From: Lota lota
Taxonomy: Eukaryota > Chordata > Actinopteri > Gadiformes > Lotidae
Reading direction: 5' to 3'
Length of the DNA: 64,000 nt
Assembly (NCBI GenBank): GCA_026745465.1
Contig: JACYXH010000175.1
Coordinates: 4,470,001-4,534,000, forward strand
A model generated the notes under the pieces. The model saw only the letters and a program-made list of their open reading frames with translations, did no database searches and was not told the origin of the DNA. Shown piece by piece: positions 34,341 to 44,760 of the stretch. Position 1 is the stretch's first letter. Every line of letters starts with the position of its first letter. Position numbers and translations under genes: made by a program.

Positions 34341-35863
34341 AACATTCAGAACATTTATTTCCATGCAAAATGAACGGTAGTGTGTGTCGGAAATGCACAG
34401 AGGAAGCAGACATGTGCTCCCGGGGGCGCTGCGTCGCATGCATATTAACACTGATGCACGTATTGCAATGAAACAGCAAAGGCATGGCACGGGTACACAG
34501 ACACACATGCACGCACACACACACACTCACACACACTCACACACACACACACACACATACACACGGAAAGACACACATTTCAGCCCACGTCCCGCTGTTA
34601 TCCTGAGGGCAACCTGCGACCAGCACACTTTAATCTGTGTTCTCTCAAAGGTTTCGCCTGCTGGGAGAATGTGCTCCTCACATCTTTTTAAACACTGCAA
34701 CAACAAGCCCTGGGGCCACTACAGGTCAGAGGGGGCTGCTTGCTAGAGATATCAACCCCCTAACTGTCTCTCTGCATGGTGGGGATGGATGTGGACTGCA
34801 AAGGGGCTACGGCCAATGGGCGGGCGTACAGGAAAATGTGTGTCAAGGGGAGGATTCGGCCTTCACTCTCACTGACACTCTGTTTGACACATACAGTAAG
34901 TTAACCTCCGGTGCCCCATTTACGTAACCCTATTGATCATTTGGAAGTGTGTACACATTTGTGTGCATGTGTGTGGGTGCGTTAGTGTGTGTGTGCATGC
35001 TTGCGTGGGTTTGTGTGTGTATGTGCGTGTGTATGTGCATGCGTTTGTGTGTGCGTTTGCATGCGTGTGTGTGTGTGTGTGACTAAGACAAGACCAGGAG
35101 AGAGAAAGACACCACCATGTTTACCGTAATAATTTAGGGGTGACTCTTCAATTGATGAATCACATTGGTTTACAGTGTGTGTTTGTGGGTGGGCATCACA
35201 CACAGAGACAGGAAAACAGACTAAGAGCCCAGGGAACATTCACTTATGATGGAATATCAGAAGATAGGCCGTTTTGTTGGGACTTTTTCTTTCTTTCAAT
35301 GTCAATGTTTCAGCATGTTATCATAGGTGCAACATTAAAATTATCATTGTGTGTGCGCATGCATGTTTATGTGCATAAGCTAAAAGCTAGCTGCCTACTA
35401 GCTTTTAGCACGTACACACACACACACACTAACACACACACACTATACAAAAATACAGCGAGCACAAATTATCATAATGACCATAATCATTCAGCTATCA
35501 TTTACTGAAGAGTCTCTTGTATATATTTCACAAGAATATAATAATTGTACTATTGCACAGTAAATAAACAGATACACCTGCACTTCGACAGCCCTACTTA
35601 CCAAATGAACTTCAATATATATATATATATATATATGAATTGAATATAGATATATAATATTCATTTTGATCCACACATTCCATTCTAAGGACACCTTTCA
35701 CGAGTGACATCACCTTAAGTATAATAACACGTCTTTATCTCTCTGTCTGTCTCTCGCTCTTCCGCTCTCTCTCCCTCTTTTTCTATGTCTCCCTCTCCTT
35801 CCCTCTCTCTCTCTCGCTTTCTACAGATGATTTCTAGATTTCAGGATCAGCACCACTCCTTAC

Positions 35864-35866
<3 letters not shown>
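34341..35866. other. Unique DNA with CA/TG patches and two hairpins
   Basis: A CA-rich patch lies at 34498-34565 and a TG-rich patch at 34945-35080. A perfect 12-bp inverted repeat, GCTAAAAGCTAG / CTAGCTTTTAGC with a 7-nt loop, spans 35379-35409. An (AT)n run lies at 35615-35636 and a CT-rich patch at 35735-35820. No gene was recognised. Confidence 0.5.

Positions 35867-35915
<49 letters not shown>
35867..35915. repeat. (CA)n microsatellite
   Basis: A pure array of about 24 units. Confidence 0.95.
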
Positions 35916-35919
<4 letters not shown>

Positions 35920-36720
35920 GTGTGCATATGCGCATGTGTGCACATGTGAGAAGGTCTTAGAGAGAGTGACTGTAAGTGATGGTGTGCGTCTATCTGGCTT
36001 TGGGTTTGCCTTGTGCCAGCGAAGCCACCGAGGTGAGCTCACACTCAGGAAGGAGTCTGCAGCAGAAAACTCAGGAGGTCTCGTCTAGACTCGGTAATGA
36101 AGCTGTGGTTTTAGGTGCAATGCTGGAATACAGCGGGGTATGTGCGTGCGTATGTACGTGTGCATGCGTCTATGTTCACAACTATCGTGGCCATCATAAC
36201 CCGCTCTATGTAAATACGTCGATATGGCTCAACGTTGAGCATCGCGATGATTAACAGCAACATCTCCAGTTCCACGAAGAGATCCCGGCGGTGATGTGTT
36301 TTTCTTTGGCTAACTTTCACCTATGCCAGAGCTGTGCTGCATCTGGGAGCCATTTTGTGCCAGCTGTTGAGGTAAACCACTGTTGTAGGTGGAGCAACGG
36401 TAATAGCCCACCCAGGGGTCAATACCCACAACAGCCTCGTTGGATACAAACTGGTGCCAATTCATTCTACTGAGGACCCACTAAATAGGCTACAACATTT
36501 ATTTGGATCAACACATCTCCCTTTCCTGTATTAAATTCCAGATTAAAGAAACATGCTTTAGGATTTTTTTATTTAATTAATGCATAAAAAAAGCCTTATG
36601 GCAAGTTCAGTGACGGAGCAAGCTGTACATTTGCTCAGAGCTGTAAAAGCCTAGGTCTCTCGTTGTGATCACTTTATTACCCTGCTATTATCAAGGACAA
36701 TCTCTGTATCTACCTTTCAT
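35916..36720. other. Unique non-coding DNA
   Basis: No repeat array or RNA gene. A frame at 35976-36254 begins with a leader-like stretch and contains a GAG|GTGAGC donor-like sequence, but it lacks any family motif. I treat it as chance. Confidence 0.4.
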
Positions 36721-36725
36721 GGGAG

Positions 36726-36910
<185 letters not shown>

Positions 36911-37023
36911 GGGTTTATGTGATCCTGTGTGTGTGTGTGCTCACTCAATCCTGTGTATGTCTAAGTGTGCATGTGAGGCTTCTAGTGTGTGTTTGCGTGT
37001 CTGTATGTCTGTTGTCACGTCAT

Positions 37024-37064
<41 letters not shown>

Positions 37065-37440
37065 TTGTGCGTATAAGCAGTTCAGTGGGATGGGTGTAAA
37101 CTGCCTTGCACTAACGCGCCTGTGCAGGTTGGCGAGTGTGTGCTGTTGGCACTGCTGCGTACTTTGATCTCTACTTAGGCCACCAAAGTCCAGCCGCCTG
37201 GACTTTGCCTGGGCACTGCCACACATAGTGAGGCAAACACGATAACTGCTTCATGGCAAGGTCCAACCTTATCAGGGGAAAACAAGGGTATTCACCTCAA
37301 CTCCATTCAACAAACACAGACTAGTAGGGACATCAGTTCTACCCCATAGCTATGCTAACACATAAGAATATACCCCATAGCTATGCTTACTCATAAGGTT
37401 GTCGTTTCTGGAGGGTGTTGGTTACACATGGTTGAGTGAC
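36911..37440. other. Unique DNA with a TG run and a small tandem duplication
   Basis: (TG)n lies at 37026-37060. A 31-bp-spaced direct repeat starting ACCCCATAGCTATGCT occurs at 37341-37366 and 37372-37397. No gene was recognised. Confidence 0.55.
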
Positions 37441-37441
37441 A

Positions 37442-37547
37442 CTAAATAAGGGAGAGAAGAAGCAAGAGAATCATGGGGGCTGGGTGGACTGGAGCTGGAG
37501 GAACTTGAGTGCCTTCATGGGTCATGGTCTTGTTCACAGGCAGTAGA
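37442..37547 (-). other. Weak candidate terminal exon with GPI-signal-like tail
   Basis: On the minus strand a good splice acceptor (TTTTCCCCTTACAG ending at 37548) precedes an open phase of 34 codons to a TAG at 37442-37444. The peptide carries an N-glycosylation sequon (NKT), a Pro/Ala-rich spacer and a terminal MILLLLLSLI. Small residues followed by a short hydrophobic C-terminus is the layout of GPI-anchor signals. An acceptor-donor pair at 37776-37818 (43 nt, donor GTATGT) lies upstream, but its open frame does not join this one in phase. No upstream exon of a known GPI protein was found. A chance frame in C/T-rich DNA is equally likely. Confidence 0.15.
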
Positions 37548-38406
37548 CTGTAAGGGGAAAACATGAGGGCATGGGGGGCAGTTAAGTAGTATTCTAGGAA
37601 GTTCTCAAAGGGAAACGTCACCAAAACAAACACTAAGTCATTGCCGCTCTGGGTTGTTACGGGTCATTGTACGCAGGTGTACAGAAGTTGTAGGTCTTCA
37701 TCGATACCAAGCGGGGAGAAAATGATGTTCCCCCGAAGTCAACCACAGCGGCGTCTTGGCCAGTGTTGGACATACTTCCACAGTTAATAACCCTCAGGTC
37801 AAGGGACGGGACTGACGTCTGGAAAAGCGTAGAAGGATTTGGAGAGCGAGGGATTGAAAGAGTAAGATACATATTGAGAGAGACGGACATACAGGAAGAG
37901 GGGGAGAAAAACACAGTAACAGAGACAGATAGAGTGAACCAAATAAGAGAGAGCTAGACAAAGAGATAGAGTACAATCAGAGAGAGGGGGAGTGAAAACA
38001 CTAAGAGAGAGATGGACAGAATGAAAAAGAAGACAGACGGATAGAGAATACAAATAGTGAGTTAAAAAAATAGGGCTTAAAATGTGATTAGAAACACAGA
38101 GTACGATGAGAGAGCGATCCGGATATGTCAAAGTTAAAAGAACAAGGCAGAGATGACCAAAACAGACGCCATGCAAAAACAGAGATTGGTTGCAGGTGAA
38201 AGGCAGCACAGTGGGTCTGAGTTCTGTGGCTCGTTCTCTCTCTCTCTCTCCCATCCACGGTGATTGTGGCTCGCCCGTGCTCTGCAGTCTCTCTCTCCCA
38301 TCCACAGTGACATGTGGTTTCACGGCCATTACCACACCACATTATAGCCCCATGTTCCATAATGTGAGGAAGCCATATGTAGTCCCATTCTCTGCTTGGC
38401 TCCATA
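37548..38406. other. Unique and purine-rich non-coding DNA
   Basis: A long GA-rich purine stretch lies at 37840-38010 without a pure array. Two copies of CTCTCCCATCCAC (about 38246 and 38295) mark a small local duplication. No gene is supported. Confidence 0.5.
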
Positions 38407-38413
38407 AAACAAA

Positions 38414-38453
<40 letters not shown>
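38407..38453. repeat. (CA)n microsatellite
   Basis: An interrupted then pure CA array. Confidence 0.9.
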
Positions 38454-38454
<1 letters not shown>

Positions 38455-41074
38455 ATGCACAACCTTTTACTTTTGCCAGGCTTTTCGCTTTTCAACTAAT
38501 CGAAAGTCAAACATGTTTTATACCAGAAAGGTCATCCATGTTTGTACTTGTGTTATTGGTGTTGTTGGTGTTTTTGCTTAAACTGTCTATTTTTAAGAAT
38601 CCAGTTGTGCAAATGCAATACGCAGTTTTGAACAGACACTTAAGTCCCTCTCTGCTAGATTGAGAAGAATTTAAACCCAAGGGATTGTCTACTTGAAAGC
38701 TCTTATCTTTTATCAATTGTTTATCTGTCTGCCTATCTACATGCATGCATGTGTGGGTGTGTGCACGTGCGCGCATGTGCGTGTCTCCCGCGTTGTGGAA
38801 CAGAAGGTCTCAACAGGGTTTGCCTGTGTGGGCGGACTCAGGGATTCACCGTGAAAAAACAAACCCAGAAGCCAAGGACACTTCGCGACCAGGAGCACCA
38901 CAGAGCCCAGGTTCTGGTCGGGCTCCACTCTGGCTTAGTGTTTGTCTATTTATTCATGGTTTTCAGTGTGTGTGTCTGTGTGTGTGTTGGACTCGCGCAC
39001 ACGCACACATGTAGTCTTCTAAACATATACTTGCTGGTTTGAGCCATGAGTTTCATTGTTTCTACCTGGAAACTCTAAATCTTCTTAAATTTTTTGGGGT
39101 GTAAGGTAAAGCAACTCTTATTGCGTTGATTAAACGGACAAAAAAAATCTTCTTCCCTCCGCCACCCTTGGCTTCCTTAAAATGCCCTGTCTGTGTGGCC
39201 GTGTGGAAACCCACTTATCTGTCTCTGCTCAGATGATTATTATGTCCACGCTGAGTTGCTTCACAATGGGCCACCTCACACACCAAGCCAGATAGTGTCT
39301 TGAGGCCTGATAGGTGAGGAGCGGCTGAAACACTACACTCCACATTGTAAGACGCAGCTAGATAAGTGGGGGGATGAAGACGTTATTTTATGCAAACACG
39401 TGCACAGGCTGTTCTCTTTAACACAATACCACTCTGTCCAGCCCTTGTGGCAGTACACTTAGACAAGCTAGGATAGCCACTTTGCAAATCTCCTAGCAAG
39501 TGTTTTATGTTCGTCAATGTGTGCTTCCAACATGCTCTGTTCTCCCATCGGGTGTGATATATTGTAGGATTTGCTACGCTGGGATGTAGTGAAGATAGGA
39601 TTTGTATAAATACGATAATTAGTACATTGGGAACTATTTAGCAGGGAGATTTTTGTTAATGTCATGAAGGACAGGTATCATGTTGAATGATGCCAATGCG
39701 TAAACTGTGGACATTAGGGTTCGGAACATAGACCCATTCGGCTGTCCATCACCCTACCACAGATCATTCTTTCCACTATATTTACATTGTGTGGGATGAG
39801 TGCTACCTCATCATGTTAGTGTCCAATGCTATGTCATTGGGTAGACATAAAGGGACCATTTATGCCTAGTTCTAGGCCTTTCCATTGAATGGCCGTTCTA
39901 GCCTGACTTCCACCATCCTAGCCTGACTCCCACCAAATTGTCTTTCTATTTTAACAAGTACTTTTGACGTCCCCCAAGATCACTGCTGTTTGACTGCCAT
40001 TTGAGGTCTAAAGCAGGGTGACACCATACAACTCCATGCTGCAGTTTGAATAGCATGACAGGACTAAACGTTATTGAAAGCCTATAGGCACCTAGAAATA
40101 AAAAGGGATTATTAAAAAACTGATTGCCTAAACGTCTTCTCAGGGTCTGCAAGGAAGGGGGAGGAAAGGATGATATCACTTCTCCCCAAGAATAGAATGA
40201 TGTCACCATGTTCAGGGGTAAATTGGTTTCTGTCCTTCCTTGACGGGAAGCTGAGCACCAGTTGAGGGGAGCCGGTTGGAACAGCACTGGCGGTGATGAG
40301 GGCTCGGTAAAATGGCCCGTGATGAGGGCCTATAAATAGACCTACTTGGACACTCGTCTTGGCTCGGGCGTACCAGCCTGCCTCATGCTTCCCGCCTCAC
40401 CCATCCCACCATCCCCCACCACCGCTCTGGTCTCTTATCCCACACTGTCATGCTCCATCCTTACCCTGTCCTTCCCAAATTCCCAACCCCCCCCCCCCCC
40501 CTCTTCCCACGGAGCACCTGCTCTCGCTCCTCTGCGCTGCCAACTGGCTGAAGTCATGTGTTTGGTACTGGACACGAACGCCTTCTTCCCGCTTCACTCA
40601 GTCTTAACCCAATAGCAGCCATTGTGGAGAACCAGTCAGCCTCAATGCTTAGTACCCACACATAAAAGCCTACACACACACACACACACAAGAACACAAA
40701 TACACAGGGGTTCTATTCCCTCGCTGACATGAAGGTATCTGAAAATATGTACACTAAGACACAAATATGTAGGCAAAACAAAGAAACCAAACCTCGAACT
40801 CTTCAGCGCGTGAGCCCACTTCCTGGTGTGTCGGAAGAAGCTCCGTCTCGCATTACGTTACATTCATGCGAATCGGCCTCAAAATAGCGGAACCTTGGGC
40901 AAAAAGGTCATCCAACCTCCAGGATGTAGTTCAGGTGGACGATGCCTCAGTGCCCCCCTGCCTGTCTCTGCTCTGCTGCACTCTGGAAGACACAGCCTAC
41001 TTGACCCTTCATTAGCACCACCACTCACCCATGACTTTGCTATTGGCCCACTCTTTAGTGTCTCCGCTAAACAC
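38454..41074. other. Unique non-coding DNA, TATA-like motif near 40331
   Basis: GGGCCTATAAATAG at 40327-40340 is a good TATA-box match, but no initiator, frame or downstream exon supports a promoter. A short duplication, TAGCCTGACT(T/C)CCACC, lies at 39899-39932. A C run lies at 40488-40501 and a CA run at 40672-40690. Nothing else was recognised. Confidence 0.45.
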
Positions 41075-41081
41075 ACACATG

Positions 41082-41143
<62 letters not shown>

Positions 41144-41175
41144 GAGTCACAGAAACACAGTCACAGACATGCACA
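41075..41175. repeat. Interrupted (CA)n array
   Basis: CA repeats with GCGC and CATA breaks. Frames through it are Thr-His translations. Confidence 0.9.
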
Positions 41176-41608
41176 CACGCACATTGCATGCCAAAACGTC
41201 TGTCTGCATTTCCTGTCTGCATCCTCGCCACCTTCCTGTGCTCTCTGTCGTGGACGCTCAAGTCCTCCGGTAGGGGAACCCAACACCAGGAACCCTCTGC
41301 ACTTCAGTTTCTCAGGGATTATGATGGAGACGATTTCTTTTGAGTCGGCGGGTCCCTTCCGCTCTCCTTGTCTGCTTTTCGCTATTATTCCGTTTCCCTC
41401 TCCACCGCCTCCCTCCCTCCCTCCTTTTCTCCCTCCCTCTCTTTCACATAGTCATTACAAGCCCTCAGGACTAGACAAAAGGAGTGTGTCCTCTGCTCCT
41501 CCACCGTCATCCATTGGTCAGAACTCTAGTCTGTATTGTTACAATGAGTCTTGGTAACAATAGTCATTTTTTTCTTTCTTAACTTTTGTTTACTTCCCCC
41601 CCTTCTCC

Positions 41609-41615
<7 letters not shown>
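41176..41615. other. Unique C/T-rich non-coding DNA
   Basis: Nothing was recognised. The 243-codon frame starting at 40826 crosses the CA array and is rejected as a gene. Confidence 0.5.

Positions 41616-41688
<73 letters not shown>
41616..41688. repeat. (CT)n microsatellite
   Basis: A pure array of about 36 units, a mirror polypyrimidine tract that can in principle form a triplex (H-DNA). Confidence 0.95.
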
Positions 41689-41690
<2 letters not shown>

Positions 41691-42153
41691 TCTCTCTGTC
41701 CCTCTCTCCCTCTCTCCCTCTCCCTCATATGCAATGTTTAGCCCTTGCCCGTCCTCCCATCCCTTCTGCACATTTTCTTCCACTGTTACAGTAACTAGCC
41801 TGACATCTCACACATCTGTGTGCATCCCGCCCTGCTCTGTCAATGTTTACTGTCACTGCAGAGCCTCACAAGCACACACACACACACACACACACACACA
41901 TGCACATACACACATGCATGCACACACATGCACGCACACACACGTTTTTTTTAGCACATGCAGGGAAACTAAAGATTTGTGTTATCGTCATTATTTTAGT
42001 AATGTGTGAATGTATTTGTGTTGTTATTGTGATTTGTTATAACAGTGTTCAGGTTAATGGGCAGGCAAAACCAACCACACCAGTGATGTAATTAAAGAAT
42101 AATAATCCAGTGGGGATGCATGTTTTCACTGTGAAACAGACTGAATGACAGTA

Positions 42154-42184
<31 letters not shown>

Positions 42185-42513
42185 CTGGGTGTGTATATGT
42201 CTGAGGGGTGAAGGGTGTAGTGGGCATGTTCCTCAAGGTTGCCTGGTCACTGAAGCATCCATGACTGGAGCCTGCTAATACAACAAGGTCCGGGTGACCG
42301 TTTCGACCCCTAGCCCCTGGTGACCCTGATCTGCTTTTCTTTATGTTGCTGTTGATGCAGTCACAAGCCAGCAGCCAGGATCCAGGACTGGCCGGTTCTG
42401 TCTGGAAACCGCATGCCACTTCCATCGTCTGTCACCTTCACATGGCCACGCAGAGGCCTTGCAACATCGACAGTGACTGAGGTTCAGGAGCAAAAGGAGG
42501 AACTGTGAGTCAC

Positions 42514-42516
<3 letters not shown>
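41689..42516. other. Unique DNA with CA and TG runs
   Basis: A CA-rich run lies at 41872-41942 and (TG)n at 42153-42180. Nothing else was recognised. Confidence 0.5.

Positions 42517-42566
<50 letters not shown>
42517..42566. repeat. (CT)n microsatellite
   Basis: A nearly pure array of about 24 units with a CTTTCTCTTG right edge. Confidence 0.95.
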
Positions 42567-42573
<7 letters not shown>

Positions 42574-43140
42574 CTCTCTCTCACTTTATATTTTTCTTTC
42601 TGGTTTTCTACCTCACACAGACAGGCACACAGTACAAGTAGTTTGTGATCAGATTTAAATAAAACCAAATCAAAACAACAGTCATCAACATTCAGCCACC
42701 CACCCCTGGTAGTGACTCACCGATAATCCATTAGAGACACTCTGAAAACCTCACACACCTGTTCAGTCACACACACTCATGCACAGACGCACGCATGCAT
42801 GCACGCTTCCACTCACATCCGCATTCACATGCGCACACAGAATACATATGAAGGAACTGAAAGAAATTCTTCCTCATCTTCTTCCTCATTATTTGGTGGA
42901 GCTGGAAGGAACATTCTTAACACACGTGTGGGTTTTGTAAGCAAGTTGCTTAAATGCCCTCACGTGAAAAGTGGACTAGACAGAAGACTGACTCTGTGAA
43001 AAAGTATTTTTGTAGAGCTGTGAACAAACAGCATGTCTTATTATTAAACCAGTTCAGGCCAGTGTAGTAGCATGATGTGGCAAAAAGTGACACCCACACA
43101 TATGTGCCTGTGTACAGATATGCACATATGCAATTTCACA
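42567..43140. other. Unique non-coding DNA
   Basis: Nothing was recognised. Confidence 0.5.
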
Positions 43141-43740
43141 TACAGTAAGTACACGCCGACATACAGTCGGCGGGCGTGCACTGCATGAGCCGGTGCAAAC
43201 CACAAATGACGTCATCCCAGCCCTCGCGAGGGGTTCATACGCGATTTGTCATGCGTCGCGCAGAGAACTTACACTGTATTCCATGTTCCGGTGGTCAGAA
43301 GTCGGAGCTGGGAATGATGTCAGTCCGAGTTGACCGTGTTCCAGTAAAAGAAGTCGTAAAACCAAGATGCAATTGTTCTAGCCAGGTGAGCCGTTGTTAG
43401 CTATGCAAGCTATATCCATTGATAACAGCGCAGTACGCGGTATTCCGCGCACACAAACACTGTAGCAACATCTCCACAGATAGAAGCCGGACAGTACTGT
43501 GTGCACGATTGATTGAATGTGACACAAAAAGTGCTAATAAACAGTATAGAACTAAATGTATTTATATAACTACTACTACTCTCCCTACTATTGATACACG
43601 GAGCAGCCACCTTGAATCTTGATGTCAGAGTCGTGCGGTTCTCCCGATTTCATGGGCCGTTCCAGTTGAAATTTCCGACTGGGACCTCGGAAATTCAGAC
43701 TTTCCCGTTGAAATGGAACCTTATAGGTTGGAATAGACCA
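43141..43740. other. CpG-rich segment with hairpins and CRE; possible old transposon
   Basis: CGCCGAC-ATACA-GTCGGCG (43154-43172) is a perfect hairpin, TGACGTCA (43207-43214) is a full cAMP-response element, and CCCTCGCGAGGG (43221-43232) is a perfect palindrome. CpG dinucleotides are unusually dense to about 43270. Near 43660-43722 GTTCCAGTTGAAATTTCCGA and CCCGTTGAAATGGAACC are partly complementary, and the pattern resembles the palindrome at 44112. Either an unmethylated regulatory segment or a decayed inverted-repeat element would fit. Confidence 0.35.
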
Positions 43741-44087
43741 TGAGCTTCATGCTCTTACAAGGAAAATCCAGCAGTGCAAAGGCTACTTTTACTGACTTTT
43801 TAAATTGTATCCATTAATTGCATGTTATAACATGAATATCCAATTAACGTGGATGTTTATTTAATTTCATGATTATATTATTTTATATTATTCAATTTCA
43901 CAACCAATTTTAGTTGTGTGTTTCAAAGACACTGGGCAAAAGTGTTTGGCAAGGGCCGGAATAAACTGGAAGCATTACTCCCTTTTGTTAGAAACTACAG
44001 CTGCTGCTGAGACCGTCTCTGTCACTTCATCGGTTGGCTCACACACCAGTGGCCGCGTGACATCTCATCTTCAGTCCTCTGAGAACT
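43741..44087. other. AT-rich then unique non-coding DNA
   Basis: Nothing was recognised except a motif-free 105-codon frame at 43916-44233. Confidence 0.5.
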
Positions 44088-44151
44088 GGACACAACCAGT
44101 GTTCCGAGTACGCCGTTTCAATGGAAATTTTCCATTGAAACGGCTGTGTCC
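44088..44151. repeat. 33-bp near-perfect palindrome with outer arms
   Basis: GCCGTTTCAATGGAAA and its exact reverse complement flank a single T at 44112-44144. An outer pair, GGACACA (44088-44094) and TGTGTCC (44145-44151), extends the structure. Sixteen perfect paired bases with a one-base centre is unlikely by chance and suggests a recent or constrained inverted repeat. Confidence 0.85.
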
Positions 44152-44411
44152 GGCCACCGCCGTCGGGTTTCGATGTCGTAAGAGACAGAGAGCAGTTAAG
44201 CGTTACCCTAAGTGTGAGTCAGGTCCAAAATGAGGAAGAGGTCAGGCACGCAGAGATGAAAAGAAGAAGGATGAGAAGAAGGAGAACAGCAACAGACACT
44301 GACCCCTTTCCTTCCAAACCCGAGGAAAAAGTGTTGGTTGTTGTGTTGCAGTTTGATGGTCAACAGGCTCTTTGATTGAGTATAGCTAACAAAAAATATA
44401 ATTTGACAACA

Positions 44412-44414
<3 letters not shown>
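44152..44414. other. Short purine-rich unique stretch
   Basis: A GA-rich patch lies at 44230-44300. Nothing was recognised. Confidence 0.5.
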
Positions 44415-44484
<70 letters not shown>

Positions 44485-44497
44485 AATAAATAAATAA

Positions 44498-44552
<55 letters not shown>

Positions 44553-44578
44553 ACAAATAAACAAATAAATAAAAATAA
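44415..44578. repeat. (AAT)n then (AAAT)n compound microsatellite
   Basis: About 21 AAT units (44415-44477) change into about 24 AAAT units (to about 44572) with a few AAAC variants. On the minus strand this becomes an ATTT/ATT tail directly after the dispersed repeat at 44604-44760, as found at the 3' ends of some retroposons. Confidence 0.95.
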
Positions 44579-44603
44579 TAGGTGAAAACAGCAGAAAAAA
44601 TAG

Positions 44604-44760
44604 ACTGGGTCAATGAGGTGTGTGTGTGGAGACCATGTTGTGCCCCCATGTCTGTTGCTAACCGTACAGTCAGACATGGTGCTGCTGCTGCGGCTACACA
44701 ATGGATGATTGAACATTTATAAAGTCTTTATTAAGATTGTTCACGTGCTTATTTGTAGTT
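44604..44760 (-). repeat. Dispersed repeat copy A (unknown family)
   Basis: Begins (plus strand) CTGGGTCAATGAGGTGTGTG and aligns to the reverse complement of 47434-47602. Shared blocks include ACAGTC, AGACATG.TGCTGCTGCTG, ACACAATG.ATG and AACTACAAA. Copy A lacks about 25 nt present in copy B. The minus-strand peptides of both copies share VSNR and HTHLIDP, so they may derive from a coding or transcribed parent. No known family was recognised. Confidence 0.7.

Noticed and set aside
40331-40338. TATA-box promoter
   Set aside because: No initiator or downstream exon; isolated motif in unique DNA.
40826-41557. 243-codon plus-strand frame
   Set aside because: Crosses a CA array; the unique ends show no motif and no splice or start context.
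44360-44716. Poly-Tyr/Ile/Leu-Phe-Ile frames on the minus strand
   Set aside because: Translation of (AAT)n and (AAAT)n.
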